Assembly (NCBI GenBank): GCA_023374025.1
Contig: SIJG01000116.1
Location: 62,834 to 126,833 of the forward strand
DNA: 64,000 bases
DNA from: Heterodera schachtii
Taxonomy: Eukaryota; Nematoda; Chromadorea; Rhabditida; Heteroderidae
Direction of reading: 5' to 3'
Position numbers and translations under genes: made by a program
Part shown: positions 1-13,660 of the stretch, in pieces
Position numbering within the stretch: position 1 is the stretch's first letter
How the letters are laid out: every line of letters begins with the position of its first letter
The notes under the pieces: generated by a model
What the model was told of the DNA's origin: nothing
The model's input: only the letters and a program-made list of their open reading frames with translations
The model's database searches: none

Positions 1-83
1 TTTTCGTGCAAGATGTTCAAATGATTTAATTTTGAAAATTAATAATAATTTATTATTTATTGTCCACTAAATAAGCTCCTATC

Positions 84-206
84 CTTTGTTCTTTTTCATA
101 GTTTTTGTTATGGGATATGGTTTTGTTTCAGTTTTATTGTTTATGCATTAATGTGAGGAAAACTTGACACCCAGACAGATCCCGTCCATTCTTTAATGTC
201 TTCCAT
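84..206. repeat. Diverged repeat, paralogous to 10,577-10,700
   Basis: The two segments share an ordered series of words: a GGATATGG core, then GTGAGGAAAA, then CGA/TGAC-type sequence, a CCATTCTTT or CCTTCCTTC stretch, and a final ATGAAT. They are collinear but diverged by substitutions and small indels, as expected of old copies of a dispersed element. Identity of the element is unknown. Confidence 0.45.
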
Positions 207-599
207 GAATCAATATAAATATTTTGTGCAATTCAAATAATTTTTGAACTTTTAAAACCTTTATATTTTAATGTGTTGTTCGATATTTAATATTTAATTT
301 TAATTGACTGTCGAACGTGGCAACAGTTTTTTTTGAAATTTATTAATTTTACTTTACTTAAAATATTTAATACTTTTTTTTTCAAAAATATGTAGACAAA
401 GATAGTTTTGTTGCCGCATTTAATTATAAGTTTGTTGCCTATTAATTCTACAATATATTAATTTGTTTGAGTATGCAATCACATGCATTCGCCGGAACTC
501 GCAATGACTGTGAGTAACATGGCGCTGGTTGTCCGCGGCCGCCTTATTTGCATTATTTTACAAATCTCCCTCCTATTGTACTCTTGCACTTTAATTGGC

Positions 600-680
600 A
601 TCATATATTCATTAATTTTGTTAAATATCTCGCTCCTCTGTGTTCTATTCGTTTAATATTAGGGATACTCATTAGAAAAC
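600..680. repeat. Diverged repeat, paralogous to 13,240-13,320
   Basis: Both copies contain the words GCTCCTCTGTGTTCTATTCG and TTTAATATTAGGG in the same order and spacing, preceded by TTCGTTAAAT-like sequence. The exact match across the core shows a shared origin. There is no coding potential common to both copies. Confidence 0.6.
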
Positions 681-3169
681 AAAATTATTTATTATTTCTT
701 TATTTCAATTTTTAAATTTAAAATAAAATTTTCGTGCAGACAATTTTCTTTATTGTCTGATTTAATAATTTTCTCTTCAATTTTAATTTGTATTATAGAA
801 AAAGGAACAAATTTTTTAATCTGGGTATTAACAACTTTATTTATCTAGTGAAAATAAGATTCACTTAAATTAAATGATATCAAATAAATGCATTTAATTT
901 GTTTTAACTAATATCATTTTTTGCTTATTGCATAGGCAGTAGGGTAGTATTGTGTATTCTTTCGACTCAAAAATCAGTTGGAGATTCTTTCTTCGTTTTA
1001 TTATGTTTTTATTCATTAATTTCTTTTTTCTTTAAAATAAATTTTTTAATATAATAAGCATTTTGGAGTTTATTTTTGAATTAAATTAATTAATTTTATC
1101 GCCATTAAAGCGATAGAAAATTCAGGACATTTTCACATGGGGAAAATCGTTCAGTTCATACGTGCGTAATCAGCAGAGTAGTGACAATGTGTCCTTCAAA
1201 AGTTTCAATTTTTAATTTTTTATTAATCTTTTAATTTTTTCATCTATTTGAATGCATTTGATGCTTTGGTTTTAAAATTAAATTAAATCATAAATTTTAT
1301 AAGTATTTTAATATTATTTTAATGCCCATCCATGTGCGTATATTTTTTAGAATTTAAATTATTTGATTATTTAAAGTATTCATATCTTTTAAATATTTTA
1401 AATCATTCCACGTGTGTCATTGAAGAAGTAATCTTCTACATTCCCTTTAGTTTCATTTCATTTATTCGGGTAGCAAATTCTAATCATTGCAGTTCATATT
1501 CGTTTTTTTTTGTTAAGTATTTATATATTTTTGCTATTTTTCCATTTTTTAATATTAAATTAATAATTTATTGAAATATTATAATTCATTTAATTCCTTA
1601 ATATTGGCGATCTTATAAACTCAAAAAGACAGTTCCATCTTACATTTTCTTTTTAATGATAAGGATTTGGAATAATTTTTAGTATATTTTGATTATTCTG
1701 ATTTTATTTTCGGAAAATTTCGGTTAATAAGTTTTTTGTCAAGTTACTCATGAATTTTTAGTAATTTCGAATTTATGGTTAAATTTTTATATGAGTTTGT
1801 TCAAGTTTAACACGCAAATAAATCTTAATATTTGATTTATTTTGGTATTTTCGTTTAATTAGTTTTCCTTGAATCAATTTAATAGTCAAATAATTTTTTT
1901 TCTTTTATTTGCATTTGTTTTAATGTATAAACAATTAATAATAATTTTAAGCTTTTTTTTCACTTTTAATAGTTTCAATAATATAGCATTGTAATGTATT
2001 TTATATAAAATTTTTCGTTACCTAAAAAAGAATTTAAAATGATGAATTTATTTTGATGGTAATTTTTTTTTTAAATTTTTGGTTTACAATTTCTTGAAAT
2101 TCTTGGCTTTTGAAGTTTGTATTTTCAACGATTCTGTGGGTCTCGCTTTTTTCCTAAATGAAAATTAAATATTTATAAATCATTAATGGTTTTTGAATTC
2201 ATTGTCACTTTTTATTATTTTCTATTCTTTATAAATTAATTGTTCTAATTTTTAAGACAAGCTTGTTTATTTGTTTATCTTGTAATTTATGTTCTTTTTG
2301 ATCTCATTTTCTTTTTAGTAAAGCTTTGAACTTATGGAATAATAAGTCAATACTTCTTCGCGTTTTTTGAATATTATGCAATTAATATTTCATTTTTCTC
2401 TGTTCAAGTGACACGGATCTATTCTTTTCGTTCACGTTCTAAGATTTTTTTTCTCGTCTTGTTGTCTTTATCTCGTTTAATTTGCTATGCGATTCCTTGG
2501 TTTCCAATGCAATCACTCGAAATATTTATATATATTATTTTTTGATTTTGTTTGAAACTATGAACTATATTTTCTTCAGGAATTCTAATGTTTTTTTTCT
2601 TTTTATCCTCATTTGTACTTCCTAAGTTTGTTAAAGCAATTATAATAAATTTTATGACAAAATAGTGCATTTTTTTAGTTTTTATAAAAATTAATGATTT
2701 TTTTCTAATTTAATGTTGCATTTATATTTAGCTCTTTTTTTAAAAATTTATCCTTTGTGCAATTTTTTTATTACAAAACTATGTAGTTATTTTAATTTAG
2801 AAAATATTGTTTTGTTTTTATTTTTACATAAAATTATTATTGCTTAAATTAATATATTAATATCTATAATTTTTCTCAATTAGAATACTCCTATTATATT
2901 TCTATCCAGACATTCAGAGGTAATTCATTTCTTTTAAAATTTAAACTTTGTCTTCTAGTCGGATCACGGATGCATTTCAAGATGTCAAAAATTATTTTTC
3001 TCAGATCCATTATTTTTCATTTTTCATTAATTTCATCTTTTATAATAGTAAGTTGATTTAACATATTTCAAATTCAATTTTTATAATTTTTATTTGATTT
3101 TTCTATTATTTTTTTACATTAACATATTTCAATTCATTTATTTTAATTTTTCCAAATTAATATTTTTAG

Positions 3170-3330
3170 CTATATTAATGCAGCTTTCATTAATGTCACA
3201 TGTATTGTCCGGTATTCGGATATAGCAAAGGAACTTCTTCTTTTTCCCGTTGAAACGGTTTGATTATAGAATTTTTCAATTTAATTAATTATATTTCATT
3301 GCTCTTTTTAAATATTTGTATTATAAAATA
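3170..3330. repeat. Diverged repeat, paralogous to 21,375-21,520
   Basis: Both segments begin with GCAGCTTTCATTAATG, pass through ATGTATTG, then a GTTGAAACGG/GTTGAAACAG word followed by TTTGAT, then TTTTTCAATTTAATTAATTA and a CTCTTTTTAA tail. The order is conserved over about 150 bp. It belongs to the same T-rich repeat landscape as the 13,455 family. Confidence 0.6.
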
Positions 3331-3865
3331 ATATACTTTATTTTTATTATAAGGTTTTACTTAAACAGAAGGATTATTTCTTATGTTCTAAATTATAGAT
3401 AGAATAAATTTTTAATAAATATACATATTCAAACAAAATCATTTCTTATTTTATTAATTTTAACCTTTTCAATATTTTATTTTTTCTTGTTAATGATAAA
3501 ACATATTAATAATTTTTTAATTTGAATTGATCGTTAAACTATTATCTCAAGTTTTGAATCATGCATTTCAATTCCTTATCGCCAATTAAAATTATAAAAT
3601 TGATTTCCACCCTGCTTTTTTTTCATTTATATAATAAATCACACTCTCTAATTGTTCAAAATATTTTGCTCATTCTCTGTGAATAATTTAATTATTTTCA
3701 TTTATGCCAATGTTTTCACAGCATTTTATATGAGTCCGGAAACAGATTTATTTAGAAAATATTATTTTATTTTTTTTGCAATGGAATTAACTCTGGCTAA
3801 AGCAGACGTAATTTTGTTTAATTTTGGGCTTATAATTAAATTTTTAAATAATTTTTTTTGTTTCA

Positions 3866-4045
3866 TTGAAATCCCCAAATGTCGGGTCCCTAAATGTTGG
3901 GTTGCCAAATGTCGGTGGTTTCACTAAGTGCCTTTTGCTCAAATGTCGTTCGGTCCTCAAATGTCGGGTCCACAAATGTCGGGATCCCCAAAAGTCGGGT
4001 CCCCAAATGTCGGGTCCCCAAGTTGCAAATCCCCAAAAGTCGGGT
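3866..4045. repeat. Tandem array of AAATGTCGGGTCCCC-type units
   Basis: About ten imperfect copies of a roughly 12-16 bp unit (CCCCAAATGTCGGGT and variants AAAAGTCGGG, AAATGTCGTT). It is far more GC-rich than its surroundings. Both strands stay open across part of it, giving spurious peptides rich in Pro-Thr-Phe-Gly or Lys-Cys-Arg. These are products of the repeat, not genes. Confidence 0.85.
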
Positions 4046-5154
4046 AGCCATATATACAAGGTAAATAAAAAAGATTATAGAATTTCATCCAAGAAAGGAT
4101 CAAATTTAATAAAATTAAACCAGGTAGTTCGGCTCAATATAAAATGCTGTGAAAACATTGGCATAAATGAAAATAATTAAATTATTCACAGAGAATTTTG
4201 TCTTAAGTTGTTCTATTTTATAAAGAAATATGCTTATTTTAAATTGCAGAATAAGCTAATAAATTTTAAAATAGCCTATTTGGCAATGTATACCCTATAA
4301 GGTGTAAAATTTATAATGAATTTTCATTTTATTTTTATATTATCAGTGAAAGGCTTCAAATTGCGAATGAAATTTTCTATATTATTTTAATTTAATTCTG
4401 TTGTATTATGTTATTTTGTTATCATTTCTGCTGATGTACAGTTTGGTATGAAATTTCTGTGATTGTTTAAGGAAAGAAAATTTTTAAAAAATATATTTTA
4501 ATCAATTCTTAAAATTTTGTTGATTAAAATTGCCAAATATACACTTAATTTTAAATTAATGAAGAATGTTTTAAATCAACGAAGAAAATTTAATATTCAA
4601 TCAAATATATTCCTTTTAAATGGTTTTTGTTACTTTGTTTATGAAATCAAAGTATAAATTTTCATTTGAAAATGATCAAACATGGCATTAATAATTATGT
4701 ATTATTTCTTTTATTCATTAGGCTTTTTGCAGAATTTTCATATTTCACTTCATATTCTATATTTTTTTTACTTTAAAATCTAGAGAAATTATTTTGAGTA
4801 ATATTTTAATTTTGTTTTCACTAAGATGAAAAATGTTTATTTTATTGTCTCTTAATTTTCCAATTCAAGTCAAATTATCGTTTAACTATTTAATTTTTTA
4901 TTTTTATTATTGCTTTTTCTATGAGAAATGAACCTAACATTTTTGCAGCTTAAAGTTGATTGCTTTTTCAATTTTGAAAGTTGTATTTTAATTTTCTTGT
5001 AGTCAATTATTTATATGTTCGTAGTCTGCTATTAAATGATTAGCCCAATAAGTTTTTAAATGATGCATACAACTAATTCAATTAATAATATTTTTTCGGC
5101 TACATATTTCATTTTATAGGCCTAAAAACCTAAAATTATTTAAAAAACTTATTT

Positions 5155-5335
5155 TCACCTATTTTGGCGTTTTGCCGAAATTTGTTAACAAAAAAGGAAA
5201 AATACACCCCTGAGAATCGATCCAAAATTTTTCAAAAAATACATCCTTAAGAATCGACAACGAAATTTTCAAAAATGCACCTATAAGAAATGGATTTTTC
5301 AAAAATTCACCTCCCAAATTTATTAATTGATTTTC
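5155..5335. repeat. Repeat family with AATACACCC-TTAAGAATCGA units
   Basis: Three or four short units of the form AAATACACCC(C/T)..AGAATCGA..CAAAATTTTTCAAAAA, preceded by a TTGGCGTTTTGCC word. Related segments lie at 12,110-12,460 and 27,040-27,180. Non-coding by appearance. Confidence 0.65.
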
Positions 5336-5429
5336 TTTCATAGTAATTTTATTGTAAGAGCTTTCTTATTTATTCGTTTATTTTTAATTCTTGCATTTTC
5401 TTTTCAGTGATTCCATTTGTTTTTGGTCA

Positions 5430-5570
5430 GTCCCATGTACCGGGAAAAAACCCGGGAATTTCCCGGTCCCGGTTAAAATTTGTCAAACCATGACTGGGTA
5501 CTCATTTGTACCCGTTTTTTCAGTGTCAGTCACGGTCCCGACCAACTCTAGTCCCATGAGATGAACCCTG
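5430..5570. repeat. GC-rich low-complexity patch with CCCGG inverted words
   Basis: A run of CCGGG, CCCGGG and CCCGGTCCCGG words separated by short A/T tracts, then ACTGGGTACTCATTTGTACCC. Several arms are complementary and could form small hairpins. No coding content is seen. It resembles other short repeats of the window such as the GAGAC array at 29,085. Confidence 0.55.
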
Positions 5571-8500
5571 TCCATGACGATGGTCAAGCCAGTACGGCAT
5601 AAGCATATGCATACTCGGGTAAGTACATTTTTTAAATATAAATGGTTTATAAAAAATAGACTTTTAATATATATTTACTTTTAATTTTGTTTTAAACCCT
5701 TTTCAAAATTTGCAAATTTATTTATGCTTTCATTTTTATTTAAGCATTTTAACTTGAATTTTCTCTTTTATTTAAGTTTCATTCAAATTCTGAATAATAA
5801 TTTTGCGGAATGATTTTAATTTCTCTTGTACTTTTTTTTTATTTTAAACAGATAAAATTTATAAATTATTTATTACTTTTATAATTTTATTATTAAATGT
5901 AATTTTTAGCGTTGTTAGATTTTAAGAGTTTGTTGTTTTTTAAGCAGTTTATTTCGAGAGTAAAATGTAAAAATTATGTTATCAATTTTTTTCTTGATCT
6001 ACTTAAAAATGTTTTTTTTTATTATAACGCTGTTTCATAATTAATTTTTATTTGTTTTAGTTTATAGTTTTTTAATTAATATTACTTTAATTCTGGTCAA
6101 AAATTGCTTAATTTCTTGCATTGACATCAAAAATGGACCTTATCCTTTGAATTCTGCGAAGATCAATGCCCTTCAAATTTAAAAAATAGTTTGTAAATTT
6201 TATTTTGAAAAAAAAATTATGTTATTATTTATTTATTATAACTTTTTATTTTTAGATGAATATCTGCAGAAATGGTGAATGCCATTAATACAAGTTAATG
6301 GACATTTCTTTGCTAAATTCACTCAAAAATGAAATTTTTTTTTGAAAAATTTCCAATGATGATAAAAAATAATTTTCCACTATATCCCTCTTTTTCATAC
6401 TTTTTCGTGAATAATATTCAATATCAAGCACTTTAATAACAAAATAATCTCATTTTTTGTTGGAGCTGTGTCTCATTATTACTTTTATTTAATTATTTAT
6501 TTATTTCAAATTATTTTTGATTTTTTTATGTAATTTTATGTTTAAATACAAATTGAATGATTTAAATTTTTTTCTGTCTTCAATAAATTTTTACTTTTTG
6601 TTCATAATTGATAATAATTTCCAAAAATAGACATAAAATCTTGCACATTATCCTATGTAGATTGCGAAGCACAATGTCCTTCAAATTTAAATCGTTTATT
6701 TTTATTTATAATTTAATATTTTAAATATTTTTTATTTATTCCACTTTTTTTTTTTTTGCTGTTTTGACCTTTTGCATGAAATCTATTAAATTATTTTTTA
6801 AATCTATTATTTGTTCACTTTTTGGATAATTTGGATTGACACATTGCCTGTAAATTACATTATTATTAAATATAATTTTATTAAATCCTATTTTTAAGGG
6901 CTGAATCGTTGATCATTTTGTCTATAATTTATTTATAAATGTATTTTTTATTAATAATAATTATTTATTTTTTCATTATTGGTTTATTTATTATTAAGTT
7001 TTTTAGTTTTTTTCTAATAAATTATTTTATTTTATTTCACTATTTTTTAGTTTCTTTTTTTGAACTCCTCTAAAAGCACTTTGGCTCCTTCTAGAGTTCT
7101 ATAGGCTGCAAAGTGGACTTTTCGGGATGGAATCCTTTCTGCAGTCATGCTTTTTGTGAGGTGAAAGGAATATTTTTATATCAATTTATTTAAAATATTT
7201 ATCATTAGTCTTCATAAAAACAGCACATTTTTCCATTTTCTCTTGCATATTTCTGTTTGACTTACATAAAACATTTGATGTCTATAAAAATTTGACATTC
7301 TTATTTTAATATTATTGGTTATAACACACTGCATCAATGAAATCATATTTCTAGGACCAGAACAAATTAATTAATAACGTTTTGTAGATTTTTAAATTAT
7401 TTTATTTTTCTTTTTCTTGTTAATTTCCCGTTGTTGTCATAAATGTATATTTTTGGGTGGTTTTATAGATTTTTTAGTCCTTTGGTATTTTAAATATATA
7501 TTTTTTGCAAAATTATATTCGACGAAATTTTAATTTAATTGTTTGTGTAAAGGTATAGTCAAGAGGCAATTTCTTTTTTAAGTAAAGGCTGATATTGATT
7601 ATTTCTCTTAAATTCCAACAAATATAATAAACTTGTCTGGTAGCATTTTTATGAGTTTGCAAAAATACCGATCATTCACAATTAACTACAACAAAAATAA
7701 TCATCAATTTTTGATCATTTACACTTGAAATACGGTGGAAATTAATCATTTTTAAGTTGTCCTTATTTTGCTCTACCTTTATCTCAGCAAATATTCTTTC
7801 CGATTTTTTTCCTTATTCGAAAATTGGTTTTTTTTATTAATTTTTACTAAAATAAATAAGGTAAACTCTAATTCGATTTAATTCTTTGTACGTGCCTTAT
7901 TATGATTCTTAATGCACACAATGAAAAAAAAAACATTTGATGATTCGAAAATTTTAAAATTGATTTTTCTATAACAAATTTGCTATTTTTTCTATATTTG
8001 ATTTATATATTCATTATTTCAATTTTATTTGTTTTTATGTAATAATAAATCAGTTATATATTTACTGCTTAGAATGGATAAATTTTAATAATTTACTTTT
8101 ATCTCTTATATAAATTTAATTGCTTGCGAGTGACTCCAGAGATGATTTATTTTTATTTTCGTATATTGTAAAATAGTTTAAATTCTTGAAGAAATTTAAG
8201 TTTATTTAAATTTTTCCAGTATTTATTAACTTTTTAATTTAGTTTATTTATAACAATAAACATTATTACTCATGTTGTAAAGCTTGTTAAGTGCTACCAC
8301 TTTTATCGTTATCTTTATTAATACTTATATTTACTATTATAAATTTATAAACATTTTTTTTCTCTAACCAGTTGAGCTTTTTTGGTGTTTCAGAGGCGAT
8401 CATTTTACTGAGAAACTCATGAGCATGCTTAAATGTTATAGTTTAATATAAAAAACTTTATTAAATAAGAGTAATTTACTTTCATTCATTTTATAAGTTT

Positions 8501-10576
8501 AGAAATTTATTTTCAAATATATTTTTTATATATTTTTTTTATTTTCATGGAGCAGAATAAAAAAGATAATAATTTAATTTTCTATTTGAACTTCTGAATA
8601 ACTAATTTTTTGTTTACTTTTCAACATAAAAAATAGATCTAATTATGAAAACATATATATATATAATCAAAAAGTCAATCAAGTATTTATTTTTAACTTT
8701 AATTTATTTTTTAGTCTTATTTTATTATAATTTATTTAAATATTAGTCAGAGAGATTAAATCAACCAGAGTGTAGTGATTTGTTATTACTATAAAATTTG
8801 CACATTTAATTTATCAATTTTTTCATATTCAACTTGATACAATAAAATTTATTAATTAGCAAAATGCTTGATCATTATTTTAAATAAAATTTTTAGTTTT
8901 TTAAATTCCTTTTATCTTATATGACAAGAAATATTACGAAAATAAATAATAAAACTTTTTTTATTCGTATTCAGTTTTGCTTTATTTGAATTTTTTATAA
9001 TAATTCCCATTAATTTTCATTGAACAAATGTTTTATTTTCAACATCTAAATATGTAAATTTATTTTTGTTATTGTTTTAACTAATTTTAATATCGATTTA
9101 TTAATAGTTCAAAATAACTAATTTTCGAGTTATTTTTCAAAGCGAATTTATAAATATTCTGTTTTTTTTAATTATATTTTGTTTACTCTTGCATTAAACC
9201 GTCAATCAGATAATAAACAAGGCTATTTTTAATTTGATTTTAAAATTTTTGCAATATCTTAAATTATTAATTAAAATTTTAATCTGCATATTTATATTAA
9301 ATTATCAATTTTTTCAATTATTAAATATATTTTTTCGTAACATTTTTATCAAAATGTCTTTTGATGTGCTTTTTTAATTTATTGTGGATCCTTTACTTAA
9401 TCATTCAAGGCATTTATAATTCAAAACATTTTCACATGGCACAAAAGCGAAAACCCTTTAGGGCAGCATTTGCTTTTCTTCGAAATTTTCATTTTCTATT
9501 ATATAAAAAAAAACAATAGAAATTTTTAAGATATATTCATCAACATACCTTTATGATCATTGTATAGTTTCTGTCCAGCAAATGGGAAAAACGGTGGGTG
9601 TTGGATTAGGATACATTAGTGCCAAGCAGTTTTTAAATTTGTTTTTAATTGTAAAGCTATTTAAAAATTAACAATTTTTGTTAAAAATTAATTTTTATTA
9701 ATGCTATCATTTAAAATGCTTAGAGTTTTTTTAAATGCACATTTATGGTCTTCGATAAACAAAATAAGATTCACAATATATTATTGTAGCTTTTTTTATT
9801 GAGCTTATGATTATTTTGAAAAATTTTTTTTTGCTAATAATTTTGAGAATTTATTTTTTCAATATTTCATTATTAACTATTTTTTATTCATATTAATTTA
9901 TTTTAATTCAATCCTCGTGTGCCAGGGTGTCTGAACTTTTTTTTGAATGATGAGGATATTTGCAGACATACAAAATCTGTGTTCTTTTTTTTTATATTGA
10001 GTTAATTTAGCAAAATATATTTTTTATTTAATTTCACCAGAAAAATGGTTATCTTAAAAATAATATTTTTTCTTCTTTTTTAATGATATTCTTGAGTACT
10101 ATTTGCTAGTTTGCAGAATGTTTCATATATTATAACTTTTTTTTCTTTAAAATCTCTTTAAATTATTTTAGGTATATTTTAATTAATTTTCACTGTGAAA
10201 ATGATAATTTTTTATTGTCTCTTTATTCCGGCTGAATTCAAACTATCTTTTTTACGCATTTATTTTTTATTAGCTACTTTATATTATCTTTATTATATAA
10301 TTTGTCGTTTCTTTTAAACGTATTTTATTTTTTCTTTATTTACTTATTTTTTTATATATAGTTTATTCATTTCATTTTTTATATTAAATTTTAATATAGT
10401 AAATTTTTATTAAATAACCTTATAATAGATATTTTTTATATTTTTAAAACTCCTATTCAAATTGATTGTAATTCGTTTCGATAAATTTTTATTTATTTAT
10501 CAGAAAAATATTTATTTATCTCCATTATGTCTATAGGCAGTAGCAATATTCTAACAACACAGCGTATTATTTTCTT

Positions 10577-10700
10577 TTTCATATCTTTTTGTTATAACTG
10601 GATATGGCATTGTTTTAATTTTATTTTTTTATTCATTATTGTGAGGAAAAACTCGATGTCGACAAGAATCCAGCCTTCCTTCTTTTTTTGCTTTGTTTGT
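10577..10700. repeat. Diverged repeat, paralogous to 84-206
   Basis: Second copy of the segment described at 84-206. The order of GGATATGG, GTGAGGAAAA and the CC(A/T)TTCTTT stretch is kept. A short hydrophobic ORF crosses it but is not shared with the first copy. Confidence 0.45.
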
Positions 10701-11044
10701 CTTATGAATAATGTTTTCAGTTTTTATTTAATTTTTTTACAATATCATATATGATTTTGTAAATTATCTTTCTAACGTTATTATGCATTTGAAATTTAAA
10801 GAGAATTTTTTCGAAATTTCGAATTTTTTTTTTAGCTATTTTGTTGACTTCAGAAAATTTTTGCTGCAAACAGTAAGAGATTATTACAAAAATTTTGATA
10901 ATATTTGATTTATAATTGTGAAGCTAGAATTTAATAAAAATTGAAATTTTTAAATGTAAATCCATTTTTGTGCAGTTTTTAGCATATTTTTAAGTCTGTT
11001 TTAGCAAATATTGAATATAAATACATTTTTCGGAATTTTTTAGG

Positions 11045-11180
11045 CTTTAAAGATATATTTTGGCAGTTTTTAGTCCATATTTTGGTCCATATTTGGCCAT
11101 TTTTGAGCTTTTTAGTCCATATTTCGGACTTTTTTAGTCCATATTTTATGTCCATATTTTGCGTTTTTTAGTCCATATAA
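11045..11180. repeat. Tandem TTTTTAGTCCATATTT repeat
   Basis: About six imperfect copies of TTTTTAGTCCATATTT(T)GG. The same unit occurs in the opposite orientation (AAATATGGACATAAAA) at about 28,800-28,870. Confidence 0.8.
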
Positions 11181-12109
11181 TTTATAAACCTAGTAATAAG
11201 CCATCTCGATGGCGTCTTCCATTTCTGACAATGGTTGTACGAAATTTTCAAATATAAAAAAATTATTTGTTATCTTTTACATATTATTAAAATATTTTTT
11301 CATCATTTTATATTTTAATCAAATTTTAATAATTATCTTTTCAGTTGCAAAGTTCTAAATTTAATTAGAAAATATATTTTTACATATTTGTTTGTTACAT
11401 AAATTTTTACTACTTTGTATTTTTTGTTTGTTTTTTAGTTAACTTTTTCGTTTTTCGTATCCATGGGATGTTTAATAAATGGGGCTTGTGCTCTCTTTAT
11501 AAGTTTATTCCATTATTATGAATTCATAAACTTTTTCTGGAATACAATTGTTTACTTTATTGTATCTTTCTTTATATGCTGTTGTTTATTATTGTATTAT
11601 TTTTCACTATATCTTTTAATAAATATTTTTGTTTTTCATTTTATCTTTTTAGGTATATAGAAAAATAAATAAATTATTGCTAATTAGTTACTCATGGCAA
11701 TAATTTTGTTTTTGTTATTTATTTTTTGACATTCGTTATTACATTTTTTGATTTAGTACCAATTTATTATTATATTTCTCTTAATTTTAACGCTTACAAA
11801 CTCCCATGAGACATGAGAAGCGTTCTTTATGGATCCTTTGATTGATAGCTCCGAGTGCAACTTTATTAAAATAAATATTTTTAATTTTTTTTTACTCCAA
11901 TTTTAATAATTTTCTCTTTAATAGAAAAATGTTTATATTTAATTCGAAAATATAGTTTTATCATATTATTTTTTATATAAGTTTTTAGTGCCTTTTATTT
12001 ATTTATTTTTAATTTACAATAGTTTATCTTTTTTCGTAGGGCATTTGCTTTCTTTATAAAGAATTAATATTTTTAACAAGGGAAATTTTCTTCCTAATTA
12101 TTAGGGTCG

Positions 12110-12460
12110 CAACTATTAGTGAAAAAACTTTTTTTGCTCATTTGTTTTGAAGAAAGGAGCTCAAAAAACGCATTTCTGCATTAAAAAACTTTCATTTGGA
12201 CGTCATTTTTCGACACTAGAAATCATTATTTTGGCGTTTCGTCACTTAAAATTGTGAAAATTCACTTTTTGGCGTTTTGTCACTATTTTTTCATTAATTC
12301 GACATTTTTTGGAAAATTTCTCAACAAAAATGCAATAAAAACGAAAAATACACCCTTAAGAATCGACCTAAAAATTTTATTTCAAAAATTCACCCTTAAG
12401 AATCGACCTTTTTTTGAAAAAATACGACTAGGAATTCAAAAATTATCTTGAAAATTCTTC
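12110..12460. repeat. Repeat family with TACACCCTTAAGAATCGACC units
   Basis: Contains several copies of ACACCCTTAAGAATCGACC separated by AAAAATTTTATTT-type spacers, preceded by words with TTGGCGTTT(C/T)GTCACT. It is the fullest copy of the family also seen at 5,155-5,335 and 27,040-27,180. No common reading frame. Confidence 0.65.
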
Positions 12461-12594
12461 CCCAGAATTTTTTTCTTTCAAAATTTTGGTTTAAAAATGT
12501 TGTGTATTTACTAAGGAAATAGTTCTAAGGAAATATAACTCATTTGCAACTGCATCAGTGAATAAAAAAAAGTTTTTGCTCAATTTTTGGCTGA

Positions 12595-12685
12595 AAATTA
12601 TGTCACTATTCGTCACTATTTTGGACTTTTTTCACTATTTTGTCATTTTTTTAGCACTTTTTCTTCACTATTTTAGATATTTTTG
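12595..12685. repeat. Tandem GTCACTATTTT repeat
   Basis: Five or so copies of TCACTATT(C/T)(T/G) and TTCACTATTTT spread over about 90 bp. It may be a degenerate continuation of the GTCACT words at 12,240-12,290. Confidence 0.55.
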
Positions 12686-13454
12686 CATTTTTTGTTTATT
12701 TTTTATATATGAGATGATGTTTTTTTTTTCTCATCTTTTAATAAATTTATTTCTGTTTTTCATTTTAATCTTGCCGTCTTCTTATGAGAATGTCCATTAT
12801 AGGTGTTAATTTCATTTTATTTCTTTAAATATGGTTTCGAGCACCTGAATTGTTATCAACAACAATTATCAGAAAATTTTATTTTACAAAAAACTTCGTT
12901 AAACTTCATGTGCTCGCAGGGATTTCCATCTTTTCTTGTTGATTTCTTTAGTAAATTAATTTAGCTTATCATGAGTCTAAATTTATTTAGATTATGTTTA
13001 AAAGAATTTAAATAATAACCAAAGTCTTAATAATATTTATTAAAGAAGAATTTATAATATTACAAATCTGACGTTTAGTTTTCAATTTATTATATTAAAT
13101 TTTCTGCCTACTTTTATTTAATTAATAACTAATTTAATCAATTGCTTTAAACTCCTTGTTTCGCGACGCAATGTAATTCGAATGTTGGCAGCATTTTTCA
13201 AATATAAATCTTAATTAAAAATTGTTGCTTCACTAATTGTATGCTTAATTTCGTTAAATGTTGTGCTCCTCTGTGTTCTATTCGTTTAATATTAGGGTTA
13301 ATCATTTCAACAAAATATTTACTTTTTTTATTTCATGTGTTTTTAGTACTCTTTTATTAAAATATTTTTTATATTATGTAATTTTGTAGTAGTATATTTT
13401 ATGAAAAATTTTCTTACTATTTTAGGTGGTATTTTTGTACAATAATAATTGAAT

Positions 13455-13660
13455 TGGTATTTATCAATTGTTTCTTTTTATTAATAAAATTTGTTTATAT
13501 TTCCTAATGCTCCCACAGTGACATAATAGCTTTTTATTTTTCTATTTCAACTGCTTAATAATATTATTTTTTATTTTATAATCCAAATTAAATTGTTTAT
13601 ATTTAGAAGGTTTAATTAATGCTTTATGCATTAATGCTCGAACCTCGCGGTTTTGAGTCT
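13455..13660. repeat. Dispersed repeat family, copy 1
   Basis: Core order: TGGTATTTATCAAT, a TCTTTTTATTAATAAAAT word, CTAATGCTCCCACAGTGACA, TTTTTCTATTTCAACTGC, then GCTTTATGCATTAATGCTCG and AACCTCGCGG. Further copies, whole or partial, are at about 21,230-21,440, 21,770-21,850, 22,285-22,440 and 61,383-61,440 (last block only). The CTCGAACCTCGCGG word is the most conserved GC-rich part. I found no frame open in all copies. The nature of the ancestral element is unknown. Confidence 0.6.

Noticed and set aside
504..656. 50-codon plus-strand frame starting in a GC-richer patch
   Set aside because: Hydrophobic filler after the first 12 codons, and the paralogous segment at 13,240 is not open.
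3844..4180. Overlapping ORFs over the AAATGTCGGG array
   Set aside because: Repeat artefacts on opposite strands.
6026..6045. CTGTTTCA word, like the upstream motif of C. elegans piRNA genes (also near 47,218)
   Set aside because: Expected by chance in AT-rich DNA, only two sites, and the correct spacing and 21U start could not be shown.
13630..13655. CTCGAACCTCGCGG as a possible tRNA T-arm
   Set aside because: No matching acceptor, D or anticodon stems on either strand in any copy.
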